From Sanderia malayensis (Eukaryota > Cnidaria > Scyphozoa > Semaeostomeae > Pelagiidae), in assembly GCA_013076295.1 (NCBI GenBank), contig RQOL01000699.1, forward strand, positions 1,488,001-1,552,000: a DNA stretch of 64,000 nt, in the 5' to 3' direction. Both the position numbers and the translations under genes were made by a program. The stretch's first letter is position 1; every line of letters begins with the position of its first letter. The notes beneath the pieces are model-generated. The model was not told the DNA's origin. It saw only the letters and a list, made by a program, of their open reading frames with translations, and made no database searches. Positions 36,589 to 47,900 of this stretch are shown in pieces.

Positions 36589-36846
36589 CTCTAGAGAAAA
36601 TTAATTCCCTGGGGAATATTAATTCCCAAGGGAATATTATCTCTAGAGAAAATTAATTCCCTAGGGAATACTAATTCCCAAGGGAATTCAATCTCTAGAG
36701 AAAATAATTCCCTGGGGAATATTAATTCCCAAGGGAATTCAATCTCTAGAGAAAATAATTCCCTGGGGAATATTAATTCCCAAGGGAATTCAATCTCTAG
36801 AGAAATTAATTCCCTAGGGAATATTAATTCTCAAGGGAATACCCTC
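36589..36846. repeat. Palindrome-rich minisatellite, five 51-52 bp units
   Basis: Units begin at 36589, 36641, 36693, 36744 and 36795. Each is built from three consecutive palindromes: TCTCTAGAGA, ATTCCCTRGGGAAT and ATTCCCAAGGGAAT, separated by AATTAA-type linkers. Related half-units extend to about 36905. It lies between the 3' ends of the convergent ABCC and CENATAC genes. Confidence 0.9.
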
Positions 36847-36998
36847 TAGGGAATTCCAATTCCCAAGGGAATACCAATTCCCAAGGGAATACCATTCCCC
36901 CAAAGAAATACCTACACTACAATTAAAGATTACTAATAATAAAACACAAAGAATGCTACATTATGCTTTAATTAATAAATCTTAGGCTTTAAGTGTCG

Positions 36999-39900
36999 TT
37001 AAATATTCGTATGTAATATGCTTTGTTCTGTTGCTGTGCTTCTTCGCGTTGTTGTTTTCTTTGATTTGTATTCTCTCCTGAAAATGAACGTGTCTTACAT
37101 TAATCCAAGGTCATATCGTACATTAATCACAATCATATCGGAATGAACATGTTTATCGACAAATGTATCTTTCGGGAGTCGTATGAGCCAATGATAAAAG
37201 AATACAGGCATTAATAGCTACAGGGAAATCAATTTAATCTCAAAAAGAGAAATGCGAATAGGGGTACCTTGAATGCCATCTGGGTCCAGCATTCCACACT
37301 CCACCAAAAGATGGTAACCTATAATATAAAATATTAAAAGAAAGTTGAGAGAATTGTAGTTTTTTATCCAAAAAAAAACTTGGAGCGACATTGGCAACTT
37401 GATGAATTAGTAAGTCCTTGGATGTTGTGTCCATTGAAACCAGGTACTAAAGTTCACTAAAACAGTTAAAAAACCAAGAAGATATAAATATCAACGTACC
37501 ATTTATCATCTTTCTTGACAGTACGGTCGAAATTAGCTCCAACTCTTTTTGGATTTGCTTTGCTCTTCTTCTGCTTGTCAACTGCAACAACGAATTAGAT
37601 AACAGACATTAATAACATTGATCTGCTGAATCAGGAGGAGAAAAAGAAAGAAAACAGAGTCAATGGTGTAAAATCACCCGGCCAATTATATAATTTGACA
37701 ATTTGGATTTGTAACTAATAATCAGTCAATCTATAAATCCCATTAATAATTAATTAACGAAACTTGGGAGAAAAAAAATAAAATTAATGACGTATTTCAG
37801 TTACAAAGGATTGCATACACATAACGAAATAACAACACGTGGAAGGCTTGCAAATTCTTACCATGTTTTTTGAAGTCTTCGAAGGATGGACCAATGGAGT
37901 CGCTTGTTGAATTCTAAGAAACCAAGTGGACATATTAACAAACAAATACGTTATTGAAAATACGAAAAAAGGTTTAGAATCAGTTGATAAAGTTAGAAAA
38001 CAGCGATGAAACAACATACTAAATCATTATCATCATTTTGAAGCCAGGGAGGTGGGGCACCTTAAAATAAAAATATCAATACATTACTTGGTTGTTATTC
38101 ACATTTACTGTAAAAGCTCTATTAAGCTCCCCTCCCTAAAAAGCCCCCTTTTGAAATGAGATTTTTTACATTAGGCTCTCTCCCTTTGTTTTTGAAATTG
38201 TGATTGATTTAACCATGGAAGCTCGTAATTTTATTTAAGAATTTTATAAAGCCCCTTCTCTAATAAGCCCATGAGCCCCCCCCCCCTCTTGGAAGGTCTG
38301 AGTATGAAATAAATCCCCAAAACATAGAGCTTCTACGGTAGCTAAATGCATCAAATATATCATACAAATTACAGTGACTTGATATACGACAAGAAAAAAC
38401 TCTGTTAAGTAATCTAATTGAATTTGTTATGCTCAATATCATACCAGTATGCACATTGCCTTTACTGGAGGATCTCCAAGTTCTTGCTACACATGATAAT
38501 GATGGCAGATTGTGGTTTGGCTTGAGTTCATCCACTGAAATTTAAATTAAGCATATAATAAATTGCAAATTATGCACCTAACTAACAAAATAATCAATCA
38601 ACCAACTTCATGTCCAATTAATCAACTACATTTGGTTTAAACTATATTTTGGTAAACTCATCTTTTAAATACAGTTGAACCTCACCATCTCAATGAAAGT
38701 TTGAGGCAGCAAGTCTCAACTGTACTGTTACTGTAACACACATGATCTAATTGATAAAGCATGAGTGTGAAAAAATGCAAAAAGGGGTATATGATACCAA
38801 TATTACCTTCTGCATGAGTCTTCCTGTCATTTTGTCTGCCTTGCACACGTGACAATGTCTGCTTTGGTCTACGGTATATGGTACGGTATTAGAAAACAAT
38901 AGCTTTATTGTACTTGACTAGACAAAAATAATTTAAAAGAAGCAATAATTAAAAATTCCAATAAAAGCAGCTGTCCATCACCTGGTCCTGACAATGCCTC
39001 CTTTCCAAACTCTAACACCATTATGCCTGAAACAGATAAAAACATGAGTAATTAAGCACCCCCCTTGAAAGAGAGATAATGCTTGTTTATAAACAATAGA
39101 AATTCAAAGATGTGCAGGGGATACCAGTGCATCAGATTTTTGTGCATAATTTCTGTAACATACCCTCGTCCAATGTGATGCTTTATATTTGAAAGTAGAA
39201 GTAATAAACAGATGAACCAGGGGGTAAACAAACAAAATAATAGCACAAACCATCCAGTTGAATTCTGCAAAACACCATGTGAGTTATTTACTGTCTTTGC
39301 TTCAAAAATCCTTTCCCTGATACTCTGGTGCTAATTGTCAGTAAAGAAACTTGATGGTTAAGGAGAGCTAATCCGAAGTAGATGAGGAATTTCTTAGCTT
39401 AGAACTGAGAGATGCAATCAGGGTTAAACAAGCATATATACATTTAATAAACTGAAATAAAATAATGGTTTGGATACTGTTGAGGAAGAGCAGGCACAGA
39501 AACAAGATTGATTTCAGTGAGCAGACCTGGTGAGCTAACATTTCTGTCCTATGAATCTCTGTTTGTTTTATTTCATCAGCAGTCTAGAAAAAACACACTC
39601 ACATAAGAAAAATAAAAGACATAAAAGACATAATTGCAACATAAAAATTCTCACTCAAAGCATTCTGATTCATTCTACAAGGTTCTACAACAGGGCATTA
39701 TTAAGCAAAGATCTTGAATTGTCCAGAAAACTGAAGAATAAGAACAACAAAGATGCTTATAAAAACATAAATAAGGATGATACTTGCCTTTAATCTGTTT
39801 ACTTCCAACTGATGTTTCCATTGTTCAAGACTCTCTTGACATTTGTTTTTGTAGCTAAAACAGAAGAGATACTTAAATATGAATATTTGGCCACCAAAAG

Positions 39901-40718
39901 ATAAGGATGAAGTAAGAACTGCAATAAAAAAACAAGCTTCCAGTGCAGTGGGGGCCATTTTATCTAATAAAATAGTTGCCAGAAAATCTCAACACCTTCA
40001 TGATCAATTCAATAATTCTTATAAAATATTAAATTAAAATACAGATAACTTATTATACTTTGTATATGTATCTGATGTGATCAAGAAATGATCTTTTTCT
40101 GTTCTGTCAATGCCATTCACTCTCCAATATAAATGTGTCTTCTTATGGTGCTCCACACTGAAAAGAAAACAAATGCCGTGATAATAATAATATCATAACA
40201 ATATAATCTTTATACAAATTAAACTATTATGTGTACTATTATACTATTATATTGTCAAAAACGAGTAAGTATATAAAGTTATAACCTCGAAAGATGTTCA
40301 AATAGTCCGCCATATTTTATTGAAATTGTTCTATCCGTAACATGCTTTGTTACCCGTTTTTGGCAGAATTGGCACCAAAAGTTTGCCCCTGGCTCAAGTT
40401 CTCCGTCAATTACTTCAGGTTTGTGCAAATATTCCAAACATTGCTTTGTCTAGGAAAAAAGAGTCGCTAGTTGATGCCTTTGCTTCAAAACTAAAGCTCT
40501 CCATGACGGGCCAAAAAAAGCAAAGAAGGGCCTAAAATTGAGGTGGACTTTATATCACCAAAAGGAACGCATACCTTGCATTTATACTTGTTGATAATGT
40601 CTCTGCAGAGGTTCTTGTGCTTTGAACTATACTTGTGTTTCTTTCCTTGCTGGTGATGGACTCGACAAACGTTGCAGAAGAGAAAACTTCCTCCACTTTC
40701 ATCTCCATCATCAGCCAT
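36999..40718 (-). CDS. CENATAC: CENATAC (CCDC84), minor-spliceosome zinc-finger protein
   Basis: In vertebrates CENATAC is a minor-spliceosome protein needed for efficient splicing of U12 introns of the AT-AN type. Fourteen minus-strand exons close in frame: 40575-40718, 40286-40449, 40059-40157, 39788-39854, 39527-39583, 39251-39264, 38982-39026, 38807-38868, 38445-38534, 38020-38060, 37862-37913, 37500-37581, 37268-37318, 36999-37077. The N-terminus has the C2H2 finger CNVCRVHHQQGKKHKYSSKH. A second unit is FWCQFCQKRV through LFEHLSSVEHHKK. A charged coiled region (QESLEQWKHQLEVNRLK) follows. The C-terminal motifs GNVHTGAPPPWLQ, GPSFEDFKKH, RVGANFDR and WLPSFGGVWNAGPRW parallel the human protein in order. 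Exon 6 is a 14-nt microexon. The intron after exon 4 starts GC (AAAG|GCAAGT). Confidence 0.93.
38107..38290. mobile_element. MITE, family C (in CENATAC intron)
   Basis: It begins TTACTGTAAAAGCTCTATTA and continues with TAAAAAGCCCCC, TTGAAATTGTGATTGATT, ATTTTATAAAGCCCC and TAATAAGCCC, phrases shared with the copy at 25400-25692. The right end runs into a poly-C tract. Confidence 0.6.
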
Positions 40719-41934
40719 TTCAAATCAACCATTGCTGCAGCGCAAAGGAAGACTATCAACAGTCGAAATCAGATCACACATCTTGGAGAAAATGCAACAA
40801 GAAATAAATTCAGAAGTTTGTGAAGCTTATTAAACCTCTGGAACCTAAAAATAAAGAAATAATAATTTTAAAAAGAAATACAGCAATGGAAGAAAAATCT
40901 TAACTTACCAACCACCTACCCTTTATTTCTGCGCTCTTGGGTGAGGGTGAAAAAATGCATCATCAATATTTACAACAGCAACAACAATAATAATAAAATT
41001 GAAATAAATAAAATATTCGAAAAAATAAACAATTACAAAAATTAAATAAATACAATATTATGAACTCGATGAGACTTAAGTTCACGTTTTAAAAGCTATT
41101 ACAATTATTTAACTTCGGTGTAATAAAATTGACTTCAATTACGTTGACGAAATTTGGCTTGCTGTTTTTCTGTAGCACTGTTTGGTGATAGCGCTTGGGT
41201 ATATTAACTAACTTCATATTAAATATGTCATATATCTATATTTTTAAACTCCATGATTTTTCACAGTGCAAAAAGTATTTAAATAGATTAACACAACTGC
41301 TTTCATAAACCAAACAATGATAGACTATATTGATAAGCTTATGATATGATACAACACGACAACGGGCCCCCAAGACAGATTTTGGAGGCCAGGAAAGAAA
41401 TCTCTTCCTTGAAACGAACAAAAGAGAATTTTATATTTCATTCATCGACCCACTTATTTTGAGACAAAAAATCATCCAATCAAAATCAACTTTTCTGATC
41501 ACGTGCAAGCAACATGACAACGTGATTGGTCAGGTACAATCGACCAATGAAAATAGACCCATGTTGCATTGCAATGCAAATCGATGAAGAGACAGGGCAA
41601 AATTCTCCTTTATTCTCTGTTAAATTAATCAACAATAAAGCGTTTATTATTTACACAACACAAGTAACAAATTCAAAACAAAGCATGCATAATAAAAAAT
41701 ATCAGAAAGGCTTGCTTGGCTGTTACACCAACCAACCAATCACGAAAAATAATTACTCGTATCCTGCACAGTAGTCTCGCCGTAATAAAATGCTGCTGCA
41801 AAAACATTTAATCTAGGCCTATTCGGCTGTATGGCCTATTCACATGTATACATAAATAGTTGCTTTTGTCTTTACGTCTTTCGCAGATAGCAGCAAAATT
41901 AAGAACAAGCATTCACCCGAAATGTAGAAATGAA
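40719..41934. other. Spacer between CENATAC and the IQGAP-like gene
   Basis: Both neighbours are on the minus strand, so this holds the CENATAC promoter and the 3' end of the IQGAP-like gene. Two inverted CCAAT boxes and a CACGTG-like core lie at about 41500-41550 (GATCACGTGC, GATTGGTCAG, CGACCAATGA), far upstream of CENATAC. Several AT-rich simple tracts (CAACAATAATAATAA near 40980) are present. No gene is seen; the 82-codon frame at 41526 is not supported. Confidence 0.5.
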
Positions 41935-44900
41935 CTAGCTTGATTTCATGGAGAAGTTTTTGTGCAAGAATGACAGCGTTCTTCGCACGTCTAATACAAT
42001 AAAGTCATTTAAATTCAGAACCTAAAATGCAAAGTAAATTCGTTATCAAAGTTGACATCAAAAGTAATGCTATATTAGTAAATTAGTGGTAAATTAGTAG
42101 TTAAGTCAAGCCTTATTAGTATTAGTTACTTGTTATTATTGGTTAATGGTTACAAATTGTTACAAATGGTTACAAACACAATATACAACACAGTCTGGCT
42201 TGTGAAATAAAAATATGTGGACCTTAATTGCAATAAATCGCAAAAAAATATTTTGGCATACCGGGTCTCGGAGGTGCTGAAGTTCGAGCAAGTCCTCCAA
42301 ACTTAATTCAATTGTGTCCAGTTTTGGATTCTCTCCAGGCAAAGGAACTACAAAAAACATAAGGACCGTCAATGTAAATACTTCACAACAATCCATAAAA
42401 AATTGAGATTATTAATCCATAAAAATTTGTAAAAAAATGCAATGTAAATATGTAACTTACCTCTATAATGCAGCCCAATTTCATAAATGCCAGGCTGAGA
42501 AGAGACAACTGTGAAGTATATGTTACTTTTTCTGTAAACACAAAACGGTATTTTAAGTATTTTCAAACTGGAACACAGATCAGCTATCTCCACATTGCAA
42601 GGAGAGCTGCGAAGCTATCCTTCTCCAAAAACGTAAAATTGCTGGAGCACATGTAAAGCAGCAAATATACTAGTATTTACCGAGCCCAAAAACAAACGAA
42701 TGCTGTATTGTGCAGTCAATATAAGAGCATTGGGTTTGCATGATAATGCAGATAGAAAAGCAAATATCTTACCTTTTTTCTGGTATATTTCTGCTTTCAA
42801 GTATCAAACCTTCTTTTTCTAATTGAACGAACGAAAACTTAAGCGCTTGGTTCTTTTTCGATTGTATTGGTTTAGGCCCAACTGGCGATTGATCTTCCTA
42901 TGGTACAAGTAAAAGAAATTGTCAACACTTACCCCCCGAACTAACACACTGGCTTGTTGGAAAAGGTAAAGAAAGACGGGGGAATCGAGAATAAAACAAT
43001 GTGTATTACCACTAGCACAGCTTTATTTCGTACTGCAGCGAGATATTCTGAAACGCAAAGCAAATACAGGTTATTGGAAATAAATTCAGGATAGGTAATG
43101 CAAAGAACCTTATTAATTTAAAGCATAGAAAGAGCCTTATTAATACCCAATTTAAAATTTCCTCAATTTTCCAGGGGTTCGACACACGCAAAGTGATGCA
43201 TAGTTTTACTTCTCGCCAAAGGGTTGATTTCAAAATCGCACGAAATAAAATATGTTCACTCGGAACGGGCTTCGAACTCGAGACCTTTGGGGTGAGCGTG
43301 TTAGCTATATAATGTACCAAGTAATTTGGGGTGGTGGTGGGCAGATAGAGCAGCTGGTAAAGCAACGGATCCCGCATAAGACAAATCTAGCAGTTAGAGT
43401 TCAAATCCTATGAAGGTCAGAAGTATTCAAAATTGGAACAGTGCTAACCTTTATATGCTTCAAGTTGTTGACTCAAGAAGTTTCCATGCCAGCACAGAGT
43501 CTAAAGAAACAAAAAGAAGGAAATATTGTCTTTCTGCTTTTAAGAAATAAGTAAAGAGAGTAGTCAACAGAAAAGGAATTTGCTGCATGTTATTAGAGCG
43601 ATATTGATTGTACTCTTATGGTTGTCATTGAAAGACTCTTCAAAGAGGTGATGTAATTAAGTACAATAATTGTAAGAATAAATAACATGAAAATGAAAGG
43701 CTACTGACCTGGTAGACTGAGTCAAGACTTTGAATTTCCATATTCAATTTATCGTATTGCAATTCTTGCTGCAGCAATTTCTGCAAAATAAAATCGTATA
43801 TGTCCTATTAATAAAGAAGTCAACCTTTAACTAACTCGTAAATCCGAAATTATGAACTAAACCTTTGTTTGGCTGAACAAAAGCAAAACAGAAACAAATA
43901 CTGAAAGGGTCCTGGTTTATTATTCGAGGGTCCACGGTCTTTCTTCAGGAGATTATTAGCAGAACACTAACAGTTCTTGGCTTTGAAGAACTGAGACAGC
44001 CCATAGTCCTTTGCGAATGGGTGTTATTCACTTGCAAATCTTAAAAAAGCAAGTCTCTAATCTCATACTTCTCTGACAGTTCTGAAGAATTCCGTTTCTT
44101 GGTATTTCTTGTCCATTTCAATCAAAGCGTCCAGATGTGAGGAGGCCAGACTTTGCAGTCGCTTTATCTCTGGGTCATCGTGTTGCTTGGCTTTGAGAAG
44201 CACAGCGGTTAAAGATTTCTCTTGAAACAACGACGGCAGCTAACAACAACAACAGAAACCACATTTAATTAAAGTCTACAAGTCATAGCTAACCAGATTA
44301 CCAGTGCGTTGACCATGGTAAACCGAAGTATACATGATTCTTTGACTTCAAAACGGTTCAAAGCGGTTTAGCTGCGTGAGCCAAGGTCTTTATCAATACG
44401 TAAAGGCGCTGATTAATAAACATAGAGTAGCATGTATTGCTATGCTTGCCCTGGTGGTATTGCGTCATTTAATTAAAAGGCGTGTGAAAAAGCGACTCAC
44501 TGCTAAGAATAGTGTGATCAAGATTTTTCTACATCGTTTTCGAAGGGCAGAAACACCCCTCTCCATTGTTTTCTCCAGACCAGGAACCTCATTATTCAGC
44601 TCTACAAAAGAAACATTACACCCCATCAGGTCTGAAGAAAAATAAATAACAAAATCATCAAGTAACAGGTACTAAAACTAAAACTTTTTGAACAGCAAAA
44701 GTAGATGACAAGACTCCGCACGGAAAATGACCTCTGTATCAGTAAGTGTAGTACAGTAAAAACCCGCATATAAGAACCAATGGGTTAAGAACCTTCAGGG
44801 TGATTTTGCTGTTCAAAACAATAGACGAAACAATAGCCTATTATCTTCAAACAATAGCCTGGATGGAAATTTACAGGTTCTTATATGCAGGTTTTTACTG

Positions 44901-47900
44901 CATCATGACTGTTGACATAAGCGGGTATTTATATGGTGGCGGGGGGAGGGACAACAATTTGCAAAATGTTCGCATTTAGCATACCGCATGCCTTATCCCA
45001 GCGACTAAATATTGCGAGGTCAACAGTGAGATTCTCTTCAACTGAAGAAGCGGTGGTTGGAGTTCCAAGATCTTCAAGTATTATGCCAAGCTTGTCATCC
45101 TCGTCTAATACCTGTGTGAGAAAAAAGGGAGAGACAGAGAAAGCATAAATTATCATAACCATCATATTTGCCATTACAGTCAAATCTGCATAGTTCGAGC
45201 TCGTGCAATTCGAACTCTATCTAATTCGAACGAAATTCTCTGCCCCTTCAAGGATCACTAATGAACCAATTCTTATAAAACAAATTTAAATAATTCGAAC
45301 TTTTTGTAATTCGAACATTTTCAGGCTTCCCAGGATGTTCGAATTAGACAGAGTTGACTGTATCATAATTTTCATCATAATTATCAACTCCTTCATCGCT
45401 GTTACCATCAACAGTGGACTATAGCTTATCAAGAAAGTTTCTTACCAATTTATCAGCGTATTTGTATAGCATTTCATGCATTCGATACATCTCCTTGATC
45501 GTTATTGTAATGTAAAGACTCTTAGGCAATGCCAGATACTGCTCAATCTACAAGGAATTAATGGTTTCGATACAGTGTATGCAACAAAGCAGTGCCATAT
45601 CATAGTGTTGTTGTTTGTGATACTTGCTATAACGAAAGCTAGCACTACAAACCTCCAAGTACGAATGAAAGTCGACAACATCGCATAAACTGGTGAGAAA
45701 AAGCTAAAAGAAAAACAAGCAATGAGGTGAAAAGATAATATCATGGTAGATTCATTACATCGCGTCCGTTATTGGCCTCGATATCGATGAAAATATTTGA
45801 ATAGACCAATCAGAACGACGTATTTTGAAATCCTGCTCTGTGAATGGAGGAACAAAATTTGTTCCCGAGTTCCGATTTTTGATACTCAAATGTAATAAGT
45901 CCCTGTTGGTGGAGCGAAGGAATGAGCAAAAACACAGAGACGCAATGTAATGAGTCTAATAGCATGGTAAACAGCATTGGCTGTATCATATCTCTTGCGC
46001 AAAAGAGGATGTCTTAGCAGAAAGGTGTATCGCTGTGTATCGCAAGAGAGGTTGAGAAAATCGACATCAAATATAAACGATGCATGAAGCATACCTGTAA
46101 GTCCTTCTGCTTCTCTATCACAAATTCTTCAAGAGGTTTCATGTATTGCTCTTTGAGTATATGCGTGGTCGGTTTGTTGCTGATTGCTTGAAGGATCTTG
46201 GCGATCTGGGAATGATAAAAAGCAAAATGATTGAGGGAAAACAAGGGTACAGGGGAAGCCAGGGTACAAGAGCATTGGCAAAGGTAAGAAAAGCTAAAGA
46301 AAACAAACCAATCAACAGAAAGCAATGTAATGTAGATGAAAAGAAAAAAGGAAAAGCATCAAAAAGTAAAATAAACAAAGGTTCAGGCCCTTGTGGTAAA
46401 ATATTTTGAAGCAATTTAGTTCTAAAAATTTCTGAAAGGCTTCTTAATTTGATAAAAGGAAATTGTAGTTAAGAGTATATAAATCATGGGCTATTAGAAT
46501 TATTACAAACAATGTCGTCAATATTGGTTAAACATGAAAGCAGCATCAGGTCCACATTGTAAATTTCTATTAACATATATTATTTTCACGTCTATGCTCG
46601 AAAAGGATGCGGTATTGGTGTGTAAAATTTCTTAACTTTTTTCTTGTAGTTCCAACAGTTTGTTAAACTTTGGACTGCCCAGTACTAAGTTTCTTAAAAA
46701 CCAGTTTCTCATAAAAAAATGTGTAAAGCAAATAGCTTGAGGAACTTACCATAACAAGGTTGCGTCTTACAGTGGCTCGCGGCTGAGATGGAAGCAGCAT
46801 ATGGGCTGGAATAAAAGAAATAAATTATCATAAAGTTGTAAAATTATCCATATTGCGTTACTTTTTCTATACGGGGGTAAAACCTTGATAAATAAATTTT
46901 TAAAATGCACTTACAATGCGGTGATACAATGGCAGGATTAATAAACCTCAGCATGAAGAAACCCCCGATCAAACATGTGATGCTATCCGCGCAGACATTC
47001 GGAAACTTTTTCTGCAAAAATAGAAATAACATGCGTGAGATATCATGGTCCACTCCCCGTGTTCCGTGATTCCGTGGTCCGCGGTTTAGGGATGGATAAA
47101 GGAAATGTAAAATGACTCATGTAATTAGTCTGTAGACAAATCCTACTCATTATGATGCTTGCTTATCAGCAGTTTCAAGTATTTTCAGTTGACTATAACA
47201 TAAATATTTCTCATCTGCTGCTAAATTTGAGAGTTCAAGTCTGAAAATCGAACCTTTATTGTAAACACGAGTCAAAGATGTTTGGTTTAAAATCAAAGAG
47301 GTTCAATGTGTTGACGTAATTAACGAAGAATGAAGAAACGAAGTATGATTCGTTTGTTAAAATGATTTCCAATCCTACTTAAAACCAAGCAAAATGCTGT
47401 GTTTTAAAGATGAATTTGCACAAGCATAGTCAAAACAATAATCAAAGAAAAAAGTTGAGCAGGGGTCGTTGAGAAAAATTCACACTAAAACAGCTAATGT
47501 ATAGTTATAACAAATTATACACTTCTAGTAATAGATTAACTAGCGTGGAAGCTGCACTCACAGTGGAGTACTCACAGTGGAGTACTCACAGTGGAGTACT
47601 CACAGTGGAGTGCGAAGTGAACTAGCTAATGGATCACTTAACAGGTCAATAAGTGTACGAGCTTCTGCACTAGCAAGGGTACAAACTAGTACATACGTAA
47701 CATGTTAATGCGTTCAGCCAGCACAATGACCAGCGGGTTTGCCATTGTCTAGCTGCTTTGCCAATAAATGTACCAAGGCATGGACCAACTGGTATACCTA
47801 CTTACACATTGGTTAGTGCACTAATAATTGTACACGCAAGTGCACCAACTAGTACGCTAGCTATCATACAAGCTGCTCTACTAAGAAATATATTAGCCAT

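Noticed and set aside
43340..43410. Possible tRNA genes at the box A/box B pairs (also 30330-30500, 50685-50750, 58811-58870)
   Set aside because: Acceptor and anticodon stems cannot be drawn and spacing is irregular. These are better explained as SINE remnants.
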